Of a stretch of 64,000 nucleotides of DNA, positions 48,401-60,500 are shown piece after piece. The notes beneath the pieces were generated by a model. The model saw only the letters and a list, made by a program, of their open reading frames with translations. It searched no databases and was not told the DNA's origin. This DNA comes from Pomacea canaliculata. Its lineage: Eukaryota; Mollusca; Gastropoda; Architaenioglossa; Ampullariidae. Made by a program: the position numbers and the translations under genes. How positions within the stretch are numbered: position 1 is the stretch's first letter; every line of letters begins with the position of its first letter. The stretch is taken from assembly GCF_003073045.1 (NCBI RefSeq), contig NC_037601.1:4619872-4683871 (forward strand), given 5' to 3'.

Positions 48401-51353
48401 AGGGCTATTCTTTATGCCTTGTAATGAGGTTGATATACTCAAGATTTTTAAAAGGGGAATTAACTACCTAAATATCTATTACTACAAAAATATGATAATT
48501 ATTTTAATGTTACTATAAATAACCAACCATATAAACTGTAATATTTCTTACATATAAATATTACTCGTTAACATCACATGCTACCATCTGTTTTGCTCCA
48601 TCCCCACAAAAACATCAACTAGACAAATTTACATCTCAATCCAATCTAGTTAAGAGTTTTTAAAAATATACATTTTTTTGATAGAGAGTTCTGTATCTTC
48701 TTTCTTAAGTCCAGAACTGTAGGATAATTTTAAAAATTTAATGGCTGTTGCTACTGACAATGCCAAATCTCTTGTGTAAAAGAGATGTACAAAATTAACA
48801 TTATAAACACATTAACAATGTTCTGTATACATATGTGCAGACACTTCAGCAACTAAACAGTCTTCTGCATAGTCAGGGTTAGGGTGATATTTATTTTTAT
48901 TCCAAAACTATGTGAACCAAAAAGGATGAAATTCAATTATTTAAAGTGGAGTTAGGTGATCCATTTTTTTAGAAAGGAGTTATATCCCTTAACACAAACA
49001 ATAAGAACCTTTCAAACAATGACAGTGTCATAAGGGAACATCAAGATGACTACTAACATTTTCACCATTTTGAAGCCTATTTCACAAATTTATGTTGTTT
49101 TTTTATCATCAAGAGTTAGTTCTGTGCATTTTTTATACATGTGACTATGGAATTGTAGAGGGCCGGACATGTCATGAGAATCATGAACCAGCCTGATTCA
49201 AGGCCAGGTGAAACAATGGACTGGTGAGTGGGAGCAAGTTGAAACAATAGGTGGGTGACGAGTGATCGCTGATCAGGGAGGACAGGAGGCCTTGATTGAT
49301 GACAGGGTCATGACCTGGGTGTGGGGGGTGGGAGAGTTACAGGTGCGGGTGTTAATTGAAAGACAGGTACGAACACAGTTTGTTTTGTTTTCTTTGCCAC
49401 CCAGCAGTCAGAGGTTGATGGGGCTGACCGTGAGAAAGAGGAATGGTAGATGTCATAGGTACCTGAGTATAGCGCGGTGGGATATAGTCACCTTAGTTAA
49501 AGATTGATAGCGTTGGGACAAGTTTATTGTAGTTCAGAGGGACCACGTGCTCTAGTGGTATATAGGCTAGGACAGAGCGGTAGTCGGGGCCTTTTCCCAA
49601 ACACACCAGCAGGGACTACCGTCCCCGAGCATCACATCAGCTGTAGGCAGCAAGTATGTGGGGGCCTGTTCTACCAGAACGTCAATGCAGCGGTGACCAT
49701 TTTTACCAGCATTAAAGGGTCACACACCTGCTGACTGTTCCTGCCTTTTTGGTTTGAGTGCTGGACGTGTGTTGTCGTCACCATACAACCCCCCCCACTC
49801 GGTTACAGAATCATGGCAATCATGTGTCTTCAATAACTGTATGTCCAACAATAATTTTTTCGAAAATACAATTGGCTATAGCTAATATCCTTTGGATTTA
49901 CAAGTGCTATTTAATGTTGGAACTTAAAAATCATAAATATGAGTTCTCCTCTTTAGTTTTTTTAAAGACTTAAATTAGCTCAAATCTGTGCATGTCTGGG
50001 TATCACTGTGAAGGTCAATGACATGGCTAATAAGTTAAACGTCTTACAGAAGGAATTTGACCATGTGATTTTTATTCCCTGGTGAAAAAATCTCCACTTA
50101 CCCTCCACTTTTTTCTTAATTTCCCTTTGTCGTTCAAGGTTGCGCTGCTGTTGCAACAGGTACTGCTTGATAAAATCATTTTTGCCAGTCACTTCATCAT
50201 CTTGCAGCTGCAACATAAAGCATTTGCTAGAAACATAAACCAAAAAAAGGGTGAATGTAGCAAAGAAGAAAAATTTTTATGTCAAGATTAAGATAACAGA
50301 ATATAAAACCTATTTCAATAATAATATTAAATATTAGAGAAGAATACATAAGTTCATACCAACATTTACATCTTCCCCCCATCTTCTCACTATCTCCCTA
50401 TCTTACTCTCTTTCATGCACATTTATAACCCTCTAACCTTAAAAAAGGAAGAAAAAAATCGATATTTGAAGAAAAGAAAATACTTACTGCTAGATTTGGC
50501 GCTTTTGCTGCAACAGACAATAAAAAAATTTATTTAAAAACACAAACAATTTGTTTTGGCGTTCAGTTTTCAAAATTAGTAGGTTTTTTTAAAGCTATTT
50601 TCCAGTATATCTACACCACAGCTTTACACAGCAGATATCCTTGAAATGTACTCTTGATTATAGACAAGGCAATATGGGAATAGTGTTTATTAGTATACAA
50701 AGCTATGCCTGACTGTAATAAAGGTAGATAACTCACCTTCGTCACCAGACGACGCAGCTTGTGCTTCCGAGTGAAGCTTCTCCAAACGAAGTTGCTGAAA
50801 TGATTATGTCTCATGTATAATAAAGAAATATAAGAAATATTATGGATAGTACAAAATGAAAGTTCATTGGCGTAAACAAGAATGGGCGAAATAAAGTAAT
50901 TAAACACCGAAAGGTTACATAATAATTAGTATGCTTAAGTTGGACGATGTACCGATATACCACTACATTAACTGGAACAGAATTCCTCTGTTAACGTAAA
51001 TTACGTCAGGAATAGAATATACTAATCAGTCGCTGTAAGCTATATCAATTTAACGTTTGTAACATACATTATGAAAGTATCATTTACTTAAAGAGTATAA
51101 TTTTCAGATTTCTTTTCTAATGTTTGCTTTTCAGCTTGTTGATACGGGGATGTGGTGCCCTACATTCCATCACGATCAAGAACACGCTCGATCGACTCTA
51201 AAACTTTGATCTTACCGCTCTAAGACGGTCAGTTAGCTGTGTCTTGCTTCCTCCCTTTGAAAGTCCTCTTTGTTCCAGCTCTCTTTTCAAATCCACAACA
51301 CGAAGTTCTGAAAGAAGTTTACCATTCAACGTAATATCGCTATCGTCCGCCAT
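32378..51353 (-). CDS. ACIN1: Acinus (apoptotic chromatin condensation inducer), ASAP/PSAP scaffold
   Basis: Acinus is a nuclear splicing regulator that binds the exon junction complex. Exons: 51353-51216, 50794-50737, 50507-50488, 50207-50102, 46953-46759, 45997-45841, 45059-43016, 42687-42572, 42027-41958, 37994-37958, 37620-37451, 36430-36300, 36086-35840, 35543-35311, 34813-34706, 34246-33919, 33774-33656, 33131-33015 and 32596-32378 (TAG). Exon 1 encodes an N-terminal SAP domain ([20 protein letters not shown]). The 2044-base exon is Ser/Glu/Arg-rich with RS repeats. A conserved [21 protein letters not shown] block follows. The RRM-like domain spans 35543-34706 ([40 protein letters not shown]). 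Exon 33774-33656 carries the RNPS1-SAP18 binding motif ([20 protein letters not shown], then WLPLT). The tail is RE/RS-rich and ends [11 protein letters not shown]. Phase holds everywhere except exon 36430-36300, which is one base short. Mapped as 19 coding exons; the start matches the human N-terminus. Confidence 0.95.
36721..37205 (-). mobile_element. RTE-like LINE, 3' ORF2 fragment (subfamily with GAAGAA tail)
   Basis: The minus strand encodes [60 protein letters not shown] and [19 protein letters not shown], the C-terminal region of RTE/BovB-type ORF2, then a decayed remainder to a 3' end with GGTGATTAGAAACAAGAAGA. It is 5'-truncated and sits in an ACIN1 intron in the same orientation as the gene. 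Confidence 0.75.
39060..39220. repeat. Minisatellite, 50-51 bp unit, about three copies
   Basis: The word gggctgtcacagct recurs at 39060, 39111 and 39161, and a decayed gggcagccaa at 39211. Each is followed by aaggat..ggtgatgt..tccaactgcca with substitutions. It lies in the large ACIN1 intron. Confidence 0.8.
48326..48372. repeat. Poly-A tract with AAC interruptions
   Basis: About 24 consecutive A bases followed by AACAACAAACA-type sequence. It lies in the ACIN1 intron between 46954 and 50101, about 0.8 kb before the candidate solo LTR. Confidence 0.8.
49154..49807 (+). mobile_element. Candidate solo LTR (about 654 bp) of an LTR retrotransposon
   Basis: A GC-richer block starts TGTAGAGG and ends GGTTACA, flanked on both sides by gaat, which fits a 4-bp target duplication. 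A TATATAGG box near 49560 and an ATTAAA-type signal near 49713 are in the expected order for promoter and polyadenylation signal of an LTR. No internal coding region is attached, so it would be a solo LTR left by recombination. Superfamily is not determinable here. It lies in an ACIN1 intron. Confidence 0.45.
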
Positions 51354-51581
51354 TTTGGGGGAAACAACGCTGCCTTCGTCAATATCCGATCACACCAAAA
51401 ATTTCCGTCATCCAAATATCGGTTTACATTCCTCATCACTAAACAAGAAATAAATACATTAATCTTTATTTTGGTTCTATCAGAATTTGAATTTATTTTT
51501 TGATAATATGCTAATCGCACGAGTCGCAGGAACAGGGGAGACTATTTTGCTGTCTGCTATTGCTCTATGTCAGTGCGTGCC
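51354..51581. promoter_or_regulatory. Compact bidirectional promoter of ACIN1 and VPS9D1
   Basis: Only 228 bases separate the two start codons, so both 5' UTRs and the shared promoter must fit here or overlap the first exons. The ACIN1 ATG sits inside CCAAAATGGCGGAC (minus strand), a match to the YY1 core AAnATGGCGGC as seen in short-UTR housekeeping genes. No TATA box is obvious. Shared regulation is inferred from the arrangement. Confidence 0.7.
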
Positions 51582-54500
51582 ATGGACATTGTCGGACGAT
51601 TATTGAACGAGTAAGTTTTTGCCTAAAACAAATCGCTTATAAGCTGATAATTCAACTTGAAAAAATTAGGAGACAGCAGATATTGTTAATAGTTTGAATT
51701 TTCGACTTCAATTTTCAGCATACTTTTAGTTTATTATCTTCAAATACTGTGAAAGTATGGTTATAAACAGTTTAAAAAAAAAAACAACCAACAAAACACG
51801 TACCACTCAGCAACATCTACATGGGTCACGAGACTATACTATAAAACTTCGTCGTATTGACATACAGTTAAGGTTCAGTGAAATTACAACAGCAAATGTC
51901 ACTGACACTTATGGGCACTCGACTTTGGTTCTCGACTTTGCTTTGGCACACATGCAGCTATGCAATCATAGTGATTACATACAGATTAGCTACACATGAC
52001 TTGAATACCAACAGCTTGCAGTGGTAATATGCCAACTAGTGAGGAGAAAGTCATCCTCGTTATTCAATCGAACTGCTGGTTTTCCACAAGAACAGGCTTT
52101 TAGGAGCTTAGGACATTTCCGTTTCCTCCTTTCATCTTTAATTTTAGTACTACACATGCCAGAAGATTTTCTTTCATTACTCAAATTATAGAAACGACAT
52201 ACATAACATTCATCATTGTAAATCTATGCAGAAGATTCTTAAAAATGTTAGTGTTTTGTGACAATTTTATTGTAAAAATGGAGTTCCTTAACAGAACAAT
52301 TAAACTCTTTAGTCAAGGATTCACTGAACAATGTGTACTCATTAATTTCAGTAATTTTACATGTCGAATTAAATCACTTTGTAGTCTGCCACTTGTACAC
52401 TAAAGAAGCTACAAATATTTAAGTCATTTACTTATTTGATCATATCATCTGATAGTAACCCTTTCCAATAATACTGTCTTTTCAAAAATGAGTTCCAAAT
52501 CATATATTTGCAGCATGTATATATAATCTAGATTTTGATGAATTAATGCCTTGTACAAATTTAGAAATAAACTTTTGTCCAAATATTTAGATGTTCTAGT
52601 TATGTCAGTTATCCAATTCTTGTTCCCTACCATCCCTTGAATTTGAGCATCAATGGATATAGTTGAAGGTCCAGATAATAATTATGTCTTCATTAGTCTT
52701 ATTTATGTTACACAAGTTTTCACTAATATCAGTAGTACTTATATAATTCCTACTCTTGATTTGTTCTACCAACAAGTAGCACATGACATTTTGATACATT
52801 AAATATGGTAGGTTAATAATGTCATTTTTTTAGAGCATTATATATGTAGTTTATCACATTGTTTTATATATATCTTAGTATCATCAGAGAATATATTCCT
52901 AGTACTTGAAATCTTCTCTGGTAAGCTTCTGGTGAAACTGTAAATAAGATTGGTCAAAGAATACTATCATGAACGATGAAGGATTCTGCTTAATACACTG
53001 ATTTTATTTGATTTTTCTATTCTTACCTTAAAAAACTGTTTTCTCCCAGCTACAAAATTATGAATCAATGTTGGGATACTCCCCCCAATTTCATATGTTG
53101 CCAGTTTTTTTTAAAAAAGTCTTTCATATGATGCTGTTCTTTTTCTTGTTCCTAATCACCCCCAGTGGAGCACAAGGCTGTAATATGCTGTATCAAATAT
53201 CTATTTAAAATCTAAGTATACTATAGATCATACTTGTTGACTAACCTCATTTTACAATTGATCTTTGTTGTTTTTATGTACGTTTTGTCTGCATGTGATT
53301 CTGTGTTTTGTTTGTAGCTGAGTGATTTGTATCTGCAGATTCCTGATTGTTCTTATAAAATTTCTCCATAAAAGCCCTGATTATTTTAATGATGAGAGAA
53401 AAAAAAAATGTATTTTTGCCTTTGTAAACAAAGAAAAGTAAATTTTTTAAAACCAAATTATCAAATTTTTAAAGTTGATTTATGGATTAATACGATGCAA
53501 ATTTTCACTAGTAATAATGAATAGTTCCTTGTCTCTGTGAGCTTTATATTCAGATGGAGAAAAATATTACAAGACCATTGAAAGGACACAAAATGATTTG
53601 ATGCCATCAAGAAGAAGTGCACTTAGTCCTGTTGCAACCTTAGGAAAATGGAGCAAGCTCTAAGTTCAGTGATGAGAAATATTGTTGATGCTCAACGTCT
53701 GGATGATGAGGATCGTAACAAGGTTTGACATGAAATCATATTTGGCATTTTATTGGTAGTTTGCTTTCAGGATTAGGCCTTAACAGATGAAGTTTGAATT
53801 TTAAGTATAGTTGACCTATGACCTTTAGTTAATTGATCATGTTACCAAAATACTAATGCTCTGTGAGGAGAAAAGGGCAGGGAAGGGATTTGAATCTACA
53901 CATGTCCCACCAGAGTAAAACTAGGCACAATAAGGTTATATTTCCTTAAAATTACTGTGTCCCAATGTTGAATGGTCTAGCTAGATCTTCTTCTCCAGTT
54001 GAATGAGAAAGAGAAACAAATGTGGTACTGGCTTACTTATAATATGGAAGTGGTTGGACCCTTTACAACCATTTCCAGTTGGCTTTTCTCTATTTGCATC
54101 TCTACAAGGCCTCACAATATGTCAGTATACTTCTTGATAAGATTTGCACTGTCACAAAAGTGCTATTGTTCTGTAATAATTGATTGATATTAACATAAGC
54201 TTAAGTTTATGTTACTCAGTGATATGATTAAACATAGCCTATAATAAATTGCTGCAGAATGTTAATGCTATGTAGGTTATTACTTTCACACACATGAGTC
54301 AAATAAAGATCTGAGTCGATAAGAGTTACCATAGTGACGCTTAACAAGGTATGTGCCTTTAAGGTGAGGATCAGTTTTGTTTCACTTTTATTATTTATAG
54401 AAAACATGGGAAACACATTTTTTTTTTTGCAGTTATAATTCCTGCCGTATCTTTTAAACAATTGTTTACTGAAGCAAAAAGATTTAGAGATTAACCATTT

Positions 54501-57500
54501 TTGGTTAATATCTTTTATGCAATTCAATCTTTTGTAACATATTTTGAAGTTTAGCATGTGGTATCATTTTAATGCATGTCAGTAAACTGGTTTCTAGTTT
54601 TATTAGTACGTAAGTACATTAAATTTTGTATTTTTCGAAATGTTATGTAAATCTTTAAAATCTGTTTTCTGTTTTAAATGTTTTCTAGGAAGCTTATTTG
54701 AGATACCTGGAATGCATCTTGGGCATTGCCAGTAACTTACTACAAAGTATCAGAGATGCAGGTAAATAAATGCTAGTACTAATTTTTTCATGTTGCATTT
54801 TTGTTTTGATAAAAGTGTGTATGTATGTACATACGCTCCAAGTTACTTCTGTGTGTGTCTGTTTAAGTATACGTATACAAATAGGAACATTTCTCCTTCT
54901 CCATGCTCACACACAAAATTGAATATTTACATTCACTACAACACCTGCAGCATTCTATTTCATGGAAGACAAATTATTGTTTGCATGCTTTTTGGTTTGC
55001 TGCTCATTTTGTCATTCATTTGTTTTGGGGTCTTGGTGGGGGTCTTTATTCAAGGTGGTTCGGTTTTGATAACAAAAGAAATTCAGAAGCAAGTGCGCCT
55101 GGCACAACAGTGTATTGAAAGGGTTGCTGTTCTCATGGACAAAATTGGTAAGTGTATTAGGCATAGTTATGTGGCATGTGGCATCTGTTTACAGGGCTGG
55201 CTGCTTGCTTTGCTGTGATATAGCTTTAGCTGTTGGCTCAATACCGATTCCCACAAACCTTGTCATACAATTACTAGTCGTATGTTTCCTCTAGGGTGTT
55301 CTGAGTTCACAGATGTTCATATCTTGAAAATCATACAAAAAAAGGAAAACTTCTAGATTTGATGGAAAAGTTGTAAGGCATCTGTAGATAAAATCTTTTG
55401 AAGAATGCTGACATTTTCTAGAACCTGTGATGTAAATTACACTCCTTGTACTTCTAAGGTTTAGGCCAGCCAGGAACAGTAATGATACCATCTGAGGCAC
55501 AAATACCTGATGAAGGAACACCATTTAAATCCAGGTCTTTTATCATTGTACCACCTTTGTCTCCAGAGCCATCTGCAAACACTTTTTCTCGGTATGTGGT
55601 TATTGTAAGTTTAAGTCTGTCTGTTATCAGTGCATAATACTGCCTGGACTGTTACGGCTGGCTACTTGTCTTTCATCATTCCATTTGGCATTCTATAGAC
55701 AATATGTTTGCACGTTACGTTGCATGATTCCATTTGTGTGTGTGTTATTATTTGCAAAGTGCCTTGAGCTTGCCTGTATAAGTTACCTTTATTATTATTA
55801 AGGCAGAGGAAACTGAGTTCTTTAATTTGTGAGATGTGAGTGTACCATTATATCCTATCATTTATATCCTTAGTGTCTTTATATTTGTAAAAGTTTGAGG
55901 TAAAGAGGTTGTTATTTATGCCAGCTTACAAAATCTTGTTGTGTGTTAGATGTTGAGTTGCTTATTTGCTAGGGTGAGAAACAGAACGCCCATGGAGATT
56001 GCTTATCAGAGAAACCAGCAGCTAATGGCAGCATACAGAGAACGCATGACGAGAATGAATAAGCGAGATCCTGGTGCAGCTAGCTTAGTGAGTAAGCATT
56101 GCATGTGTGCTTGTGCGTATGTGTGTGCGCACATGCATGTGTTCATTGGTATGAATGTTTCTATTAGACAGCTGAAAGTTGTATTTATTTTTAATGATAA
56201 CACTAATCAGATCTTACACAAGTCTTTGGGTTGGTCAAAAAACTTATGCTGATGTTTTAAAAAGCACAGTGTGATATAGTGTGCATTATTTCTGGGTCCA
56301 TTTTCTCCTTGGTGAATGGAAAAAGATGAAAATGAACCTTTATTGATGTGCAAGTTACGATTATTATTGCCAAAAATTTAAGGAGCTTCAACCACAATTT
56401 TTTTTATCTTTGACTTAATATGTTTCCTAAGACTTTTCATTTTCATGAATGGGTCTGTATTTACTTACAGAGGATGCAAATAACATAAAGCTTTTTTTTT
56501 TGTTGGCAGAGTTTGACATTGCAAAGAAAGATGGCTGAAAATTTAGCCATAGCCAGGAAGCAGGAAATGGCTGTAAGTCTTTTTTCTTTTCTAATTTCGA
56601 GGCTTTTTTTTTTGATATGCCATCATGAATGTGGTAAATAGTCATTACTGCCACGTCATGTGAATTGAGTTTGTGTCTATAAAATGGTATTTGTCATTGA
56701 GATGCCATTTTATGTCTTATATATGCCAATTTTTTAAATAGAAAATAATAGGATTTAAGAACATAATAAAGCCAAAATATCTTAATATTATAGAATAAAA
56801 TGACGTACATTGTAGTAGTGTTTTTGAAAGATTATCTGAGGTAAATAAATTTTAATAATTTTTCATTTCAATAGCTGAAGACTTCTTTAGTACATTTATT
56901 TAGATAGCTGTCTATTGATATCTGACATCAGACCATGAAGAGAGTAAACCTTTGAGAATAGGGTTTTTCAAGAATCACAAAAGTATTCCACACAAAATAA
57001 AAGGGATGTCTCCATAATATAAACACAACAGTTATTTCCATGAAGGAGACAAAAAGAAGCATTCTACAAGTGATGCCAATCCATCGAAAGGGGATTAGGC
57101 AAATTAATTTCCTTTGAAAATCCAGGATCATCAAGACTAATTAAAAATGCAGTTTTTCTTGTTAACTGTTTACACTTTATCAGGTAAATCCTGTTCATTT
57201 GCATTTTTATTTGTATCATAGCTAGCCAAAAAGATGCAGGAAAGACAAGAAAGGCTTGAAGCAGAAGCAGCAAAGTAAGTGGACACCACAAGATTGCATT
57301 TCCAAATATCCCAAGTATTCTTGAAAATATTTATCATTTCTTCCAGTAACTAGGATATTAAAGTAAACCAAACTGAGTAAGCTAGCCGAAGAAGCAGAGA
57401 AGATTGGCTTAAAGGTCAACAGAAAGAAGACCGAAGTGATGAGAATCAACAACAAGCAGGAACTCCCAATCCAACTTCAAGGAGAGAACATCCTGGAAAC

Positions 57501-60500
57501 AAGACCACTTCACGTATCTGGGGAGCATTGTCAACGAGGGCAGTGGAGCGGATGATGACATTAAAAGCCGCAACAGGAGAGTTGGGAGACCAAAGCAGTC
57601 TTGGAAAAGAACAGTATAGAGCGAGGCAAAGGACATCAGAACCACCTGGACCGAACTAAAGGGGGCTGCCCAAAACTGGGTCTGCTGGCAAGGTGTTGTT
57701 GTGGCCCTATGTTCCTCAAAGGAGCAGCAAGGAATAAACTAACTAAACGAGTCAACCACAGTTGGTCTTGTATGATTTTGTTGATTTTGGTTTATTATAC
57801 TACTGTCACTGACTTTTCCAGCAGCATGTTCCCTTTTCAGCAAAACTTCATTGTTTAAAGAAATGCCTAGGATTAGATATGCGAATTAACATTTTTGGGA
57901 TAGGACAAAATATGCACAGTAATGTGCTCCACCCTATAGCTGCAGATAAGTTGTATGGTCTCAAAAGAATACAACAGATATTTCATGATGTTGTTTGCAT
58001 ACCTTATCAGGGAAAATATTTAGGAGTGTTTGTTATTTCAGGCGCTTCACAGCACCCATTGGGATGTCTGAAGAAGAGCAGGAACAGAGGCATATCTACA
58101 AGAAAATACTAGAGTACGAACAAGATGCAGTGAGTATTGCATGTGTCATGATTTTCTGAATGCCTCTGTCTCTGGGTCGAGCGACCTCACAACTCATTAT
58201 GTCACTGTCTCTGGGAATGAGTGACCACACTTCTCAACATATCAAACACTGCCTCTTGGGGTCAGACATTGTCTTCCTGGGCCATAAATATCCCAGCATA
58301 CCCATAAACTAAACAATTCACAAAACAACACAAAATGTCTTCATGGCATCTGCCAGGCCCATCAGTCTGTGGCATTAGCCAGACCCAAACACTCACAGCC
58401 CATCTCCCGGCCCACAGACTGCATCTATTGACAGTTACAAACAAGAACAAAATTACTCATTTATATCTATTGAAAATAATACATCAAGAATTCAACATAC
58501 AGAATCCCAAGATGTACAAAAATACAAATACCTCACCTTTCTTAGCAGACACAGCCTCCCCTTCCCCATATATAGTGTCTTGGCATTCGCTGCATCTCCT
58601 TGGAAGGTGAAGCACTGGCCTGCGTTTGTCCATATTGTAATGCACATTGAGCCTTAATGGGAATTTGGCATTATAAGAATTCTTTATTATTATATCTCTC
58701 TTATACTTTTTGTTGCACAGAAATGGCTGCAAGAGTGGCGAACTAAATTGGAAAGTAATTCTCAAGAACCAGAGCTTATTTGTCGACTTATTCAAGATAT
58801 TCTTCGATGCACTGACCATCCTCTCACTGTGATGCTGAAAATATATCGAGAGAAAATATACGAGAAATTGTATCCACTTGTTGCTAATAAGAAGCAGAAA
58901 CTTTCTGCCATTATAGTGCCTCTGCCAGAATCCTTATGGCCACCAGAGTTTTGCTACAGTGATAATTTTGTTGCCCAAAAGAACATTGCAACAAGTGAAA
59001 TAAACCCACAGTTTAGTTTTGAAACCCCACTGTTTGATGATTTGAGTATGAGCCTAGAAAATGAAAGAAGAGATGAAGATGCTGATCAGTCTGCTTCCGA
59101 TAATGTTACAAAAGTCAAAGATATGACAGCTGCTTCAAATGATAGCACAGGTATTGAACATATCTCGTCCAAGTCATCTCTCGGGAGTGCAGCAGATTTA
59201 GACAGAGAAACCAGGACCACCTTTGACAAGGATGAGATGAAAAAAGAAGTAGATTTTGATATATCAGAAAATTCACAGGGTATAGATGGGGTTAATAAAA
59301 GCACCCTTGACACAGACGCAGGAAAAGGTGACTCTCCATGTCTGCCATCAAAGGAAGAAGGATGCATTTCTTCTGAAACCGACTGTTTTACAAAAGAGTA
59401 TGGTTGCAATAGCACGGAAAAGAACTTTGAGAGTGAGGGAAAAAATCATTTGCCTGCTGATTCCAACATAAACTGTGCCTGCGGAAAGGATGCTAAAAGT
59501 GCCTTCATAAATACAGAGGCAGAAATGAAAGAAGGACATGTGATAAATTATTCTTCTGAAAGTCTTGGTGATGATAGCAAATCTTCCAGTAATTGTAGAA
59601 TTTATGGAGAGTCAAAACAGGACTTCAGCAGTCCACAAACTGAAGAATCCCTCTTATCCCCAAAATTACTTAGTTGAAGCTGTACAGGAAAACAAAAAAG
59701 AGCTGAGTGATTCTATGGCACAGAATAAGAAGCTGTCTCAACAGCTTGCATATGAACAAGAGAGAATGGCCAAGATGCTGCACCAGGTGAGTCAAGACTA
59801 TGAAAAATATAATGAAGAAAATATGGATGACCTGTTTGATGATGGTGAAGAAAATGAGTATGAAGATCATGAGAAACAAATGCTGGCCCATTTGCCTGAA
59901 TCAGATCAAAACACTGTCTCAGTTTCTCAAACAACTATTGGTCCCAACAGTATGGTCTTTAGGTCACTTTCTGGCATGGTTCAAGAGTTTCCCAGCTTAC
60001 CGAGTGTAGTTGATGATTCCTCAGAGATAGAGACATTATCAAGCCAGGCATATGAAAGGCACTTGAAAAATATCTCAGCTGATGTGCATATGTATATGGA
60101 GAAAATGCTTGTACTTTTCACTATTGCATATGAACAGTTGGATTCTCCGCTGGGCAGGGACCAGTGTTATGCATCACTTGAAGAAATGTTTTTCAAGCCA
60201 TTGTGGAAATTTCTGCTTATGCTTTTCAGGTTAGTTACAATTATGTCCTTTTGTAGAGAAGTAGACAAGATCTTCACTTTGAGTTTTGTACCTTAATTTA
60301 TAGCTCTGGATTTTTTTTCCAGTAGTGTGGTGCTTTGTCTTTTTGCGTATCCTAATCAAGCTTTTTAAATTTTTTTGGCTTGGTTTTCTTATTTGTTTTA
60401 GACCTAAGAAACTAGTATTTCTTGCCAGGGAAAAAGGGTTATTATTTCCTAGGTGACAAAGGCACATATGGGAATTACAATTGTTCACAGTTGGCACAGT

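Noticed and set aside
54790-55218. Plus-strand ORF of 142 codons around a VPS9D1 exon
   Set aside because: Only the part from 55055 to 55147 is coding; the rest is intron that happens to stay open.
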